Source of the DNA: Aquimonas sp964586455
GTDB lineage: Bacteria; Pseudomonadota; Gammaproteobacteria; Xanthomonadales; Xanthomonadaceae
Reading direction: 5' to 3'
Assembly: GCA_964586455.1 (NCBI GenBank)
Contig: CAZPHV010000022.1
Coordinates: 1-64,000, forward strand
DNA length: 64,000 nucleotides
Both the position numbers and the translations under genes were made by a program. Positions 44,446 through 53,558 of this stretch are shown in pieces. A model generated the notes under the pieces. It had not been told where the DNA came from. It made no database searches and saw only the letters and a list, made by a program, of their open reading frames with translations. Every line of letters starts with the position of its first letter. The first letter of the stretch is position 1.

Positions 44446-45645
44446 ATGAACAAGCCGCCGCAGATCAAGGTGATGTTGTCGAGCCGCTCGATGAGCGCGG
44501 CGTTTGCACCGCCCCACGAAACCACGCTCGAACAGCTGCGGCGCAAGATTCAAAAGCAACTGCATGCCCTGCGCTGGGTACTGCCGGACGACGCCAGTGG
44601 ACCCGGCCTCACTTCAGTAGATCCTATCTTCGATGTCTGGATTCATGAGAACGACACCGCCAATGCGGGCAGCAACACTACCGGGCTCTCGCTAGATCAG
44701 ATCAGTCAAGCCGACATCATCATCGTGCTCTACACCGGCGAAGCCGGATCGGCAGAAGGCAATGCTCAGATCGGGATCTGCCACGCCGAACTGCAGGCCG
44801 CACTGGCGCGACGCGGCGCAGTCGTGCACATCGTCGAATTGATGCCAATCAAACAGTCCGAAGAACCGAACGATGTGAAGTTTCGCAGATACGTCAGAGA
44901 GCTCAAGCTGTTCCACACCAAGGTTGAAGACGAGTCGGATTTGCTTGCCAAGGTCAGGCGCCTGCTGCACAAGGCGGTGGCCGAACTGACCCACCGGGGC
45001 GCGCGTGGGAGGCCACGTCTGGATCGCGGCCAACCGCTTGACTGGAATCGGCTCGATCTCGTTGCTCGTCAAGAAACCATGCGCGATGCGCTCACGGCCG
45101 AGCTGGGTGTGCCGAAGTCAGACCTGAAAATCGAAGCGCCCGTGGTGATAGAACTCGCGGGCAGGTGCTTTGGTGCCCGTCTCGACGCCATCCCCGCCGC
45201 GCTCAGCGTGGCGGCCGCCCGCGAGCTGGTTGGTCAACCCTTCCATCGCGATCACCACTTCGTTTCGCGGCTCTCCAAATCGCAACCGGGCGTCATCCAT
45301 CTCATCGCCTGTCACCGCGGCGTCACCGAGGCCCAGGCGACCCGCATGCTCGGCACGCCCAACGCCATCGCCGTCCCCAGCGACTTCGGCGTCTACGCCG
45401 CTGACCATGTGCAGCACATCCAGGTGTTCCTGCTCGCCCACTGCGCTGACGAATCCGCCATCGGCGTCGCCGTGCGGCGGCTTGATGAGTGGCTAAGGCA
45501 GACCGGCGAGATCGAGCGCGTTGCCCGCCGCGCCGAAGCGCGCCTGCAAATTCTGTACGCAGTCGAGGCTGCCGGGAAAGTCGCGCGCGGCGAGACAAGC
45601 CCGTCGAGCGTCAAGACGAAACCGGCCAAGAAACAAGCCGGTTGA
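44446..45645 (+). CDS. DUF4062/TIR-like domain protein, first gene of the conflict island
   Basis: 399 residues from the ATG at 44446 (a TTG lies one codon earlier). Residues 5-150 resemble DUF4062, a TIR-related Rossmann-like fold: IKVMLSSRSMS start, ISQADIIIVLYTGEAGSAEG, and IGICHAELQAAL with a glutamate where TIR enzymes place their catalytic Glu. The C-terminal 200 residues form an unrecognised domain (GVIHLIACHRGVTEAQATRM, HIQVFLLAHCADES) and a Lys-rich tail. DUF4062 proteins are known beside STAND NTPases and other immune genes. Leads a run of eight same-strand genes. Confidence 0.7.
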   Translation: MNKPPQIKVMLSSRSMSAAFAPPHETTLEQLRRKIQKQLHALRWVLPDDASGPGLTSVDPIFDVWIHENDTANAGSNTTGLSLDQISQADIIIVLYTGEAGSAEGNAQIGICHAELQAALARRGAVVHIVELMPIKQSEEPNDVKFRRYVRELKLFHTKVEDESDLLAKVRRLLHKAVAELTHRGARGRPRLDRGQPLDWNRLDLVARQETMRDALTAELGVPKSDLKIEAPVVIELAGRCFGARLDAIPAALSVAAARELVGQPFHRDHHFVSRLSKSQPGVIHLIACHRGVTEAQATRMLGTPNAIAVPSDFGVYAADHVQHIQVFLLAHCADESAIGVAVRRLDEWLRQTGEIERVARRAEARLQILYAVEAAGKVARGETSPSSVKTKPAKKQAG

Positions 45646-45771
45646 GCGCCCAATCCGCCGAGTCGCCACTCACCGGCTCATGCGCCATCACCCACCTCTG
45701 CGCCACTCGTCACACCGTCAACTACCACGTCGCCACCCACCACGTCGCCACCCACCCCCCAGGAGACCACC

Positions 45772-46734
45772 ATGCCCCACGTCACCTTCGTCCACGGACT
45801 CTCGAACAAGCCAGCTGCTGATGTCCTTCTTCCGATCTGGAAGCGCGCACTGGCGACGGGTGTCGATGGCCTCAATCTTGATGCGGAAGGGGTCAGCTCA
45901 TCGATGGTCTATTGGGCGGATGTGCTCTACGAACGCCCGGACCAAGGAGAGGAAGCGGTGGCCTACGAGTCAACGTCAGCCGAAGATTTGGCTCGCGCGG
46001 ATGGCAGCGTTGATGTCGAATTGCCAGCGATCCAGATGCGAACGGTAGAAGAGGCGGAATTCCTCACTGCGCTGCAGCGCCATTTCACCAGCGCCAGCAT
46101 GGAAGACATCGATCTCGGCAAGGTGCCGTCGCCGGACGATCCAAGCGCGGTCGCGCTTGAGCGCGTGCCGCTGCCATGGTTCATCAAGAAGCGAATCATG
46201 AAGGCGTTCCTCCGCGACGCGCACCACTACTACTTCAACAAACCGCACACGCCGAGGCCAGGCGAGACCTATCGCGTTCAGGACGAAATCCGACGCCGAT
46301 TTGTCGCCGCATTGACCGCGCAAGCAGACGTACCGGCTGCGAATGGGCCGCATATCGTGGTGTCGCACAGCATGGGCACCATGATCGCCTACGATTGCCT
46401 GAAGCGGGTCGCTGCCTGCCCCGCCATCGATGGACTGATCACGCTCGGCAGTCCGCTCGGCATCGATGAAGTGCAGGACTGCAACAAGCCGGAGTGGACG
46501 CGCGTCGATGGGTTTCCCGCCGAGAAGCTGGCGGGGCGCTGGGTCAACCTCTTCGACCGTCTGGATGTGGTCTGCGCCGCTGACCCGCGCATCGCCGGGG
46601 ATTTCCAGCACGGCGGCAAGGATCGCATCGAAGACATCGGCGTCAGCAACCAGGGCTATTGGCGCCATGCGGTCGTCCAGTATCTGGCCCGGCCGCGCCT
46701 GCGCGAAGCCTTGGCATCGATGCTGAATCTTTGA
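45772..46734 (+). CDS. Alpha/beta hydrolase, effector-like
   Basis: 320 residues, start with AGGAGACCACC upstream. The beta1 turn VTFVHGL, nucleophile elbow VVSHSMGTM (Ser200), Asp265 (FDRLDVVC) and His299 (YWRHAVV) make a full catalytic triad of a lipase/esterase-type alpha/beta hydrolase. There is no signal peptide. It sits 126 bases after the DUF4062-like gene and 25 bases before the protease gene. In such cassettes stand-alone alpha/beta hydrolases are thought to attack lipids or small molecules of the host cell or invader; that role is inferred from context. Confidence 0.82.
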   Translation: MPHVTFVHGLSNKPAADVLLPIWKRALATGVDGLNLDAEGVSSSMVYWADVLYERPDQGEEAVAYESTSAEDLARADGSVDVELPAIQMRTVEEAEFLTALQRHFTSASMEDIDLGKVPSPDDPSAVALERVPLPWFIKKRIMKAFLRDAHHYYFNKPHTPRPGETYRVQDEIRRRFVAALTAQADVPAANGPHIVVSHSMGTMIAYDCLKRVAACPAIDGLITLGSPLGIDEVQDCNKPEWTRVDGFPAEKLAGRWVNLFDRLDVVCAADPRIAGDFQHGGKDRIEDIGVSNQGYWRHAVVQYLARPRLREALASMLNL

Positions 46735-46759
46735 ATCATCTTGGCTGGGGAGAATCACC

Positions 46760-48346
46760 ATGCCGAACGAGGACCTCGATTCACTTACCAAGGCGCTGGT
46801 CGAAAATCGCATCGGCTGGCGCGATCCAAGCGTGCAGTCGACCCTGGAGACCCTGCGTGCTGATCGCAACTTCGCAGCGCTAGCTGCGCTGACAGAGAAG
46901 TGCGCGCGATTTCATCCGAACGCGCCCAAGCTGCGCCGCCTGCAAGCACAGGCATTGATCGACTCAGGTCAACCCGCGACCGCTGTCAGCGTGATCGAGA
47001 GCGTCAGGTCGCACTTGGCCAACGATGACCCTGAGCTTCCTGAGCTGCAGGGCCTGCTTGGTCGTGCCTATAAGCAGATGCTGATCGACAGCGGTGGCGG
47101 CAGGAGTGCAGAACAACGCGACTTGCTGGAGAGGGCGATTGCGGCTTACCGCAGTGCCTATGAGGTGGACTCGACGCGCTATTGGCACGGGGTCAATTTG
47201 CTCGCGCTTGGCTGGCGCGCGCAGCGACAAGGACTAGCGCAAGGCAATGCAAGCCAATTGACGGAGCTCGCGCAGCAAGTGATGGCCACAGCGCGCGCGG
47301 CAGCATGGGACTCGCTTGACCCGTGGGCGCTAGCCACGGTGGCCGAGGCTTCCATCGCACTGGGAAACCCTGCGGCCACTGAAGATGCCTTGCGTGAGTT
47401 CCTCAACGCCAAAAGCCTTGAGGCGTTTCATGTGGGCAGCTTGCTGCGGCAGCTGGTGCAGGTCTGGCAACTTGACGGCAAGGAATGGTTAGGCGCGTTG
47501 ACCGCCTTGCGTGCGATGCACATGTGCCTGCCCGGGGTCGACGCAACTCTGATGGCTGCGAGTGACGTGCAACAGCTGATGGCGGCCGGCGCAGAGGCAA
47601 AGGTCGTCTATGAGCGGATACTCGGCCCAGCCAAGGGGCTTGTTCCCTTCGAGTGGATCCAGACGGCGAACACTCGTGCCGCTGGCGTCGCTGCCGTGCG
47701 CAGCCGCGATGCCTATGGCCGCGACAGCACCATCGCCACCGCCTTTGTCATCGACGGCGGCAGCCTGCTCGACCAGTGGAAGGGGCACACACTCGCGCTC
47801 ACCAATTTCCATGTGGTCAACCGCGAAGGCTTGAGCCCGGGGCTGTCTCCGGATTCCGTCGAGCTGGTCTTTGAAGCGGTCGATCCTGCACGCCGGCACA
47901 CCATCAGACAAATCCTGTGGGAGTCTCCCGAGCGGGAGTTCGATTGCGTGATCCTGCAGCTGGACCCGCCGCCACCAACCAGTGGTGTTGCACCGCTGGC
48001 CCGCAATCTGCCGCTCAAGGATGCGAAACCGCCAGTGCGGGTCTACATCATCGGGCATCCGGCAGGCCGTCCGTTGGAGTTCTCGATCCACGACAACGAA
48101 CTGCTGGATCACAACCACGGGCTCAGCGAGGTCACCCACCTTCACTACCGGGCGCCAACCGAAAGCGGCAGCTCAGGCAGCCCGGTCTTCAAAGAAGGAA
48201 AGTGGGAGGCGATCGCCATCCATCACGCCTATACCGAGACGCGCCTCAACGGCGAGACGGGCGGCTATCAGGCCAACGAAGGCATCGGGCTGGCATCGAT
48301 CAAGGCAAGATTGACCGCCCTCGCCGCGAGCCTGCCGACCCTCTGA
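46760..48346 (+). CDS. Trypsin-like serine protease with N-terminal TRAFs-binding/TPR-like region
   Basis: 528 residues. Residues 1-290 are helical repeats, including AIAAYRSAYEVD and YWHGVNLLAL, a pattern like the MAP3K TRAFs-binding (DUF4071) helices also present in the next gene. Residues 310-520 are a chymotrypsin-fold protease: His351 (TNFHVVN), Asp395 (EFDCVILQ) and Ser472 in GSSGSPVF. There is no signal peptide, so it acts in the cytoplasm, unlike DegP-type proteases. Cytoplasmic trypsin-like domains fused to helical adaptors are a known feature of bacterial conflict systems. ATG follows GGGAGAATCACC. Confidence 0.8.
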   Translation: MPNEDLDSLTKALVENRIGWRDPSVQSTLETLRADRNFAALAALTEKCARFHPNAPKLRRLQAQALIDSGQPATAVSVIESVRSHLANDDPELPELQGLLGRAYKQMLIDSGGGRSAEQRDLLERAIAAYRSAYEVDSTRYWHGVNLLALGWRAQRQGLAQGNASQLTELAQQVMATARAAAWDSLDPWALATVAEASIALGNPAATEDALREFLNAKSLEAFHVGSLLRQLVQVWQLDGKEWLGALTALRAMHMCLPGVDATLMAASDVQQLMAAGAEAKVVYERILGPAKGLVPFEWIQTANTRAAGVAAVRSRDAYGRDSTIATAFVIDGGSLLDQWKGHTLALTNFHVVNREGLSPGLSPDSVELVFEAVDPARRHTIRQILWESPEREFDCVILQLDPPPPTSGVAPLARNLPLKDAKPPVRVYIIGHPAGRPLEFSIHDNELLDHNHGLSEVTHLHYRAPTESGSSGSPVFKEGKWEAIAIHHAYTETRLNGETGGYQANEGIGLASIKARLTALAASLPTL

Positions 48347-48372
48347 AACCACACGACTTACAGGAGCATGTT

Positions 48373-49761
48373 ATGCCACTGAAACCCATCTGTTTCGTCG
48401 TCATGCCCTTCGGCACCAAGGACACCGGGGCAGACGCGCCGAACAAGCCCGCCAAGGTCAACTTCGATTTGCTCTGGTCCAAAGCGATCAAACCTGCGCT
48501 TGAGGCCCTCAACTATCGCCCGGTTCGCGCGGATGAGGATCGTGGCGCCTTGATCATCGTCGAGATGATCGAGCGCTTGATGTACTCCGATCTGGTGCTG
48601 GCCGACATCAGCACCGCCAATGCCAACGTCTACTACGAAGTGGGTCTGCGCCACGCCGCGCGATCGCACGGCTGCGTACTGATTGGCGCGGACTGGGCCA
48701 AGCCGGTGTTCGACGTCGATCAGATGCGACGCATCCCGTACCCGAACCCGATGGACGAAATCGACGATGCCGCTGCAGGCGAGATTGTGGCAGCGCTGGT
48801 TGCGGGCATCCCGAACGCAGCGCAAAGCGCTTCGCCCCATCACGAGATTGGCTCGCGCTATGTCGAGCCGGCACAGCAACAGCGACGCGCGCAGGAGCTC
48901 GCGCAGGAACTGGATGCGTTTGAAGCGGTGTATCAACGCATGCAGTCGATCCTCGAACGACCACCCGCGGAACGACGTGCGGCAGCGCAGGCGTTCATTG
49001 CCGAGCACCCGGCGAGCAAGGTGCTGTCACCCTACCTGGCCGCCGTCATCGTGCCCTTTGTGCGTGACGCCAGCGAGGACTGGCAGCTCACGCTGAGCTA
49101 CATCGACAGCCTGCCTCCGACCGTTCGCCAGCAGCCGTTTGTGCGCGAGCAGCGCGCCTTGGCCGAAAGCAAGAATGGCGATCATCACGCCGCCATTGCC
49201 GCACTCAAGGCGCTGATCAACTTGGCTGGCGCGACCCCTGAGCGGCACGGGCTTTTGGGGGGGCGCTACAAGAAGCTGTATCGCGCCTCCAAGGACAAGG
49301 GCGAGCCATGGCCGGCCTACCTCGATGCGGCCATCGACCACTACGAGACCGGGATGAACCTGGATCTCAATGAGTACTACTGCAGCTGCAACCTGCCCGC
49401 GCTGTACCGTGAGCGCGGCGAGGCCGACGCCGAGTCGCGCGCAGTTGCCGTATCTGCCGCCTCACGCCTCGCCTGCGAACGCGCGGTTTCTCGCGGAAGC
49501 AAGGACGAGTGGCTACCACCGACGCTGCTGGGGCTGGCCTTCAGCGAAGGCAATGCCGATGCCGCGGCGGCGTTAAGCCTCAAAGTCGCGCGCAGCGCAG
49601 ATGTGGACTGGAAGCTGGAGACCACCCTGAGCGACCTGCGCGCGCACGTTGAACACCACGCAAAGCGCGATGCTGCACTGGGCGCCGCACTGGCGACCGC
49701 GCTGGCGCGCTTGACCGCCACCTGGAACGCGCTGCAAGCGAGTGCAAGGACACAGCCATGA
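48373..49761 (+). CDS. Deoxyribosyltransferase/TIR-like domain with TRAFs-binding (DUF4071-like) region
   Basis: 462 residues; ATG 48373 with AGGAG upstream. Residues 5-130 read CFVVMPFGTK... SDLVLADISTANANVYYEVG (Glu89) LRHA, the NxNVxYExG signature of a Rossmann-like family related to nucleoside 2-deoxyribosyltransferases and TIR domains. Residues about 170-440 are helical, with DAAIDHYETGMNLDLNEYYC and SCNLPALYRERG, matching the pattern of MAP3K TRAFs-binding domains. It may cleave a nucleotide such as NAD or serve as adaptor to the protease next door. Its stop overlaps the start of the next gene. Confidence 0.75.
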   Translation: MPLKPICFVVMPFGTKDTGADAPNKPAKVNFDLLWSKAIKPALEALNYRPVRADEDRGALIIVEMIERLMYSDLVLADISTANANVYYEVGLRHAARSHGCVLIGADWAKPVFDVDQMRRIPYPNPMDEIDDAAAGEIVAALVAGIPNAAQSASPHHEIGSRYVEPAQQQRRAQELAQELDAFEAVYQRMQSILERPPAERRAAAQAFIAEHPASKVLSPYLAAVIVPFVRDASEDWQLTLSYIDSLPPTVRQQPFVREQRALAESKNGDHHAAIAALKALINLAGATPERHGLLGGRYKKLYRASKDKGEPWPAYLDAAIDHYETGMNLDLNEYYCSCNLPALYRERGEADAESRAVAVSAASRLACERAVSRGSKDEWLPPTLLGLAFSEGNADAAAALSLKVARSADVDWKLETTLSDLRAHVEHHAKRDAALGAALATALARLTATWNALQASARTQP

Positions 49762-50453
49762 AATTGTTCGTAGGCTATGGCTACAACGACCGCGATCAGT
49801 GGATCGAAGAGTGGGTGTTTCCGCTGATTCGTTCCTTCGATTTCGAGATCGAGTCAGGCAAGGGCTTGGAGGGTCAAGACCTACGCGACGAAGTGAGATC
49901 GCGCATCGAGAAATCGCGTGCGGTGATTGGCTTTACAACCCGCCGTGTGCAGCAAGTCGACAACAACTGGAGCACGCACCGATGGGTGATCGACGAACTG
50001 ACGCACGCGCGCGCTCATCAAGTGCGCCATATGGAAGTGCGAGAGTCCGGTGTCGATCCGCAGGAGGGGATGCGCGGTGGTTTGGGGCGCTTGGACTTCG
50101 ACTTCGAGCGCAAGGAGGCTTTGCTGGTGCAGCTAGCAGCGGTGCTACAACGCTGGCGCCGCGAGTTGCAGTCTGTCCGTGTATGGCTGCTGCCGGCCTC
50201 GATTCGCCCGATGATCATGCGGAAGTACCGCGAGCCAGGCTTCAAGTGCGTCTATCGCACCATGATTGAAGCAGAGGAATCAGAACCGATCGAAGTGCAG
50301 CCCGTTCCCTACAAGGGTGGCGTCTTCATCAAGCTGCGCGACGTGCCGCTGAATGCTGCCGTGCAGGTCGAGATCTCTCACGATGGCAAGACCTTCAGCT
50401 CCGATTTTGAGCCCATCGACGCCCCGACCCTCACCTTGGTAGGAGACCACTGA
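49758..50453 (+). CDS. TIR-like protein with C-terminal beta domain
   Basis: 231 residues. Residues 1-130 start MKLFVGYGYNDRDQWIEE and include SRAVIGFTTRR and WSTHRWVIDE (Glu80), the strand and W-V-x-x-E pattern of TIR folds. Residues 165-231 (VRTMIEAEE-like to VQVEISHDGKTFSSDFEP) look like a small beta-sandwich. It overlaps the previous gene by four bases and is one base from the pYEATS gene, so all three are translated together. Enzyme activity cannot be predicted from the partial motif. Confidence 0.68.
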   Translation: MKLFVGYGYNDRDQWIEEWVFPLIRSFDFEIESGKGLEGQDLRDEVRSRIEKSRAVIGFTTRRVQQVDNNWSTHRWVIDELTHARAHQVRHMEVRESGVDPQEGMRGGLGRLDFDFERKEALLVQLAAVLQRWRRELQSVRVWLLPASIRPMIMRKYREPGFKCVYRTMIEAEESEPIEVQPVPYKGGVFIKLRDVPLNAAVQVEISHDGKTFSSDFEPIDAPTLTLVGDH

Positions 50454-50454
50454 C

Positions 50455-50781
50455 ATGGCGTCCCCAACCACAGCCAATCTCGACATCCGCATCGAACAGG
50501 ATCAGACCTATCACGGCGATGACTGGTGGTCATGGAGCATCTGGATCGAAGGCGACAATGCAGAACTTGATCGAATCGAAAGGGTCGTCTACCAGCTGCA
50601 CCGCACCTTTCCTGAGCCCGTACGCACCAAAACCGCGCGCGCCAACAAGTTCAAACTGGAAGCCGAAGGCTGGGGCGTGTTCACCATCTACGCCCGAGTT
50701 TTTACTCACGACGGCGAGGCCTGCAAGCTTTCGCATGACCTGGTGCTCAACTATCCCGACGGCAGCGCCACCGCCGCATGA
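50455..50781 (+). CDS. Stand-alone prokaryotic YEATS (pYEATS) domain protein
   Basis: 108 residues, with AGGAGACCACTGAC before the ATG. The sequence HGDDWWSWSIWIEG, RVVYQLHRTFPEPVR and EGWGVFTIYARV follows the pYEATS pattern closely (aromatic WWxW strand, VxYxLHxTFPxPVR, GWGxFxI). Eukaryotic YEATS domains read acylated lysines; bacterial versions are recurrent partners of TIR and other conflict proteins. Here it is a separate protein whose stop overlaps the start of the TIR-NB-ARC-TPR gene (ATGA), so it is likely a ligand- or modification-sensing adaptor for that protein. Confidence 0.8.
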   Translation: MASPTTANLDIRIEQDQTYHGDDWWSWSIWIEGDNAELDRIERVVYQLHRTFPEPVRTKTARANKFKLEAEGWGVFTIYARVFTHDGEACKLSHDLVLNYPDGSATAA

Positions 50782-53558
50782 GCCAGCGCCTCTTCATCAG
50801 CTACCGCCGCAGCAATGCCTCGCCCGTCGATGCCTTGGTGGCTGCTCTGGAAGCCGAAGGCGTCGAAGTGTGGATGGATCGCAGCGAGATCGACGACGCG
50901 GCTAGCATCCAGCGCCGCATCGACGAAGGTTTGGCGAGCTGCCACGCGCTGCTCGCGTGGTACAGCGCCGACTATCCGAAATCGCGCGCCTGCCAGTGGG
51001 AGCTGACGGCGGCCCTGATCGCAGCGAGTGCCGAGGCCGCGCCGGTCAAGCGCATTCTCGTCATCAACCCTGAAGCCGACAACGCGCACATCCAGCCGCT
51101 GAAGGTGCGCGATATGCAGCATTTCGACCTGGATGACGATGTCGCGACGCTGGCGCGGCGCGTTGCTGAGGCGATGCGCCCGATCCAGGGTGAACTCGGC
51201 GCGCTTCGGCGCCTGAATCGCCCGCGGGCGTATGGCTTTACGCCCTTGGGTTCCAGCCGCTTCGTCGGTCGGGTAACCCGGCTGTGGGACATCCACTCCG
51301 CACTGACCGCCGGCAACTTCGCCATTGTCGCCGGCCAGCCTTCACCGGCAGCGAAGGGTGAGCTGGCGCAGGTGCGCGGCAGCGGCGGCATCGGCAAATC
51401 GCTGTTGGCCGAAGAGTACGCCCTGCGCTTTGGCGCGTTCTGGCCGGGCGGCCTGTTCTGGCTGCGCGCCTATGGCGTTAGCGACAACCCCGACGAATCG
51501 CCCACCGCGCTCGCCGAGCGTCGCGAGCTTGCCTATGGCAGCCAGCTGGTCGGCTTCTGTCATGCACTGGGCATCGACACGCGCGAGAAATCCCTCCAGC
51601 AGCTACGCGCTGAACTGGGCCGCGCAATGACCAAGCCCTACCTGTGGGTCGTCGACGACCTGCCCAGCGGCGACCGCACTGACCTGGAAGCCTGGCTCGC
51701 ACCCTCCAGCGCGGGCCAGACCTTGGTGACCACCCGCAGCCGTCGCCTGGATGGCCTCGGCAGCGCCATTGAGCTCGGTGTGCTCGAAGCAGACGACGCG
51801 CGCGCGCTCCTGACGCTGGGCCATCCGCCGTCGACCGGTGAACAACACGCCGTCGCGCGAATTCTCGAACTGTTGGACGGCCACGCCCTGGCGGTCGACG
51901 TCGCCCGTGCAGCCTGCCGGCGGCTGGGCTACGCAGGATTCTGCGAGCATCTGGAAACCCCGGACGCCGACGCGATGGCGCTTGCCGGCGAGCTCGCCCA
52001 AGTCACCCCCAGCGGACACAGCCCGTATATCGCGGTCACCCTGCTTGGCAGCATTCGACAGCTGGGTGAGCACGGCCTCGACTGCCTGCGGATTGCGGCC
52101 TCGCTGGCCGTCGCCCCAATCCCGAACGAACTGGTGGCGGCCAGTCTCGCCGAAGCCGATTCCCTGCCCAAGCTCACCTCCGAACGCCGTGCCGCGCTGG
52201 GTGTGCAGCAGCTGCTCGACCATTCATTGGCCGAGGAAGCCGGTGATGCCGGCGAATTCAGCGTCCACACCCTGATCGCCCGCACGCTGCGCTTTTGCGA
52301 TGAGAACGGCGCTGAGCGACGTGAGCAGCTCAAAGCCGCACTGCTCAAGCAACTGGTCGACCGCATGCAGCAGGCTGCGGACATCCGCAATCACCCCTGC
52401 CTGCAGCCCATCCTCGCGCATGCGCAGTGGCTCGCAGAGCAAGCGAACGATGTTGTCGGTTTTGACTTGGCCGGCTGGCTCGGGCGACTTGAACTTGAGG
52501 CGGGCCGGTTCCGTGAGGGCGAGCAATGGTGTCGGCTCGAATACGGCGGATACCAGCAGCTGCTGGGCAACGAGCACCCGGACACTCTGACCAGCATGAA
52601 CAACCTCGCCCTCACCTTGGCGCGTCAAGGCGAACACGCCGAGGCGCGAATGCTGCATGAGCAAACGCTGGCGATCCGTCGCCGTGTACTAGGCGAAGAG
52701 CACCCCGCCACACTGACAAGCATGGGCAACCTCGCAAGCGCCTTGTGCAGCCAAGGCGACTACGCTGGGGCGCGGATGCTCCACGAGCCAACGCTGGCCA
52801 TCAGCCTCCGCGTGCTCGGCGAGGAGCACCCGGACACGCTGACCTGCATGAACAACCACGCGGCCATCTTGGCGTATCAAGGAGATCACGCCGGGGCGCG
52901 GATGCATTACGAGCAAGCGCTGGCGATCCGAGGCTGCGTGCTGGGGGAGGAGCACCCGGACACGCTGGCGAGCAGAAACAACCTCGCCAGCACCTTGCAG
53001 AGTCAAGGCGATCACACTGGGGCGCGGACGATGCAGGAGCAAACGCTGGTGATCTGCCGCCGCGTGCTGGGCGAGGAGCACCCGGACACGCTCGTGAGCA
53101 TGAACAACCTCGCCACCATCTTGGCGCATCAGGGCGATCACGCCGGGGCGCGGGCGTTGCAGGAGCAAACGCTGACGATCCGTCGCCGCGTGCTGGGGGA
53201 GGAGCACCCGTCTACGCTGATCAGCATGAATAACCTCGCCAGCACCTTGGCACGTCAAGGCGATCACGCCGGCGCGCGGACGCTGCAGGAGCAAACGTTG
53301 ACGATCCGTCGCCGCGTGCTGGGTGACAAGCACCCCATGACAGTCCGCAGCGCGTGGAACCTGCTCTACACGCTTGATGGCCTGGGCGACCAACTCGCCG
53401 CGCGCGCCGTCCTTGAAAAGGACCTCAAGTGGCTGTTGTGCGCCGATGAAGCAACGCTGTCTGCGGATCAAGCGCAGGTTCGATCCATGCTTCAGAAGTG
53501 GCTCAACGGTGCAGTTGACGAACCCGCCCCCAACCGCGGCAACCAAGAGGCCAACTGA
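50778..53558 (+). CDS. TIR - NB-ARC - TPR (NLR-like) protein
   Basis: 926 residues. TIR domain at 1-130: RLFISYRRSNASP, VEVWMDRSEID, ACQWELTAAL with Glu75. A STAND/NB-ARC ATPase follows: SSRFVGRVTRLWDI, Walker A GSGGIGKS at 201-208, Walker B LWVVDDLP, sensor TLVTTRSR. A winged-helix-like region precedes six to seven kinesin-light-chain-type TPRs of exactly 42 residues (GEEHPDTLxSMNNLAxxLxxQ type) from about residue 597. This is the architecture of plant TIR-NLR immune receptors with TPR instead of LRR. Ligand binding to the TPRs is expected to cause ATP-dependent oligomerisation and TIR activation. Confidence 0.9.
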   Translation: MSQRLFISYRRSNASPVDALVAALEAEGVEVWMDRSEIDDAASIQRRIDEGLASCHALLAWYSADYPKSRACQWELTAALIAASAEAAPVKRILVINPEADNAHIQPLKVRDMQHFDLDDDVATLARRVAEAMRPIQGELGALRRLNRPRAYGFTPLGSSRFVGRVTRLWDIHSALTAGNFAIVAGQPSPAAKGELAQVRGSGGIGKSLLAEEYALRFGAFWPGGLFWLRAYGVSDNPDESPTALAERRELAYGSQLVGFCHALGIDTREKSLQQLRAELGRAMTKPYLWVVDDLPSGDRTDLEAWLAPSSAGQTLVTTRSRRLDGLGSAIELGVLEADDARALLTLGHPPSTGEQHAVARILELLDGHALAVDVARAACRRLGYAGFCEHLETPDADAMALAGELAQVTPSGHSPYIAVTLLGSIRQLGEHGLDCLRIAASLAVAPIPNELVAASLAEADSLPKLTSERRAALGVQQLLDHSLAEEAGDAGEFSVHTLIARTLRFCDENGAERREQLKAALLKQLVDRMQQAADIRNHPCLQPILAHAQWLAEQANDVVGFDLAGWLGRLELEAGRFREGEQWCRLEYGGYQQLLGNEHPDTLTSMNNLALTLARQGEHAEARMLHEQTLAIRRRVLGEEHPATLTSMGNLASALCSQGDYAGARMLHEPTLAISLRVLGEEHPDTLTCMNNHAAILAYQGDHAGARMHYEQALAIRGCVLGEEHPDTLASRNNLASTLQSQGDHTGARTMQEQTLVICRRVLGEEHPDTLVSMNNLATILAHQGDHAGARALQEQTLTIRRRVLGEEHPSTLISMNNLASTLARQGDHAGARTLQEQTLTIRRRVLGDKHPMTVRSAWNLLYTLDGLGDQLAARAVLEKDLKWLLCADEATLSADQAQVRSMLQKWLNGAVDEPAPNRGNQEAN
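52566..53447 (+). repeat. Tandem 126-bp repeats encoding TPRs
   Basis: Units start at 52566, 52692, 52818, 52944, 53070, 53196 and 53322. The first six are similar at DNA level as well as in protein (for example GGAGCACCCGGACACGCT recurs), the last is diverged. Such arrays can gain or lose units by slippage or recombination. Confidence 0.9.

Noticed and set aside
52566..53447. CRISPR-like array
   Set aside because: The repeats are contiguous 126-bp coding units in one reading frame encoding TPRs, with no unique spacers.
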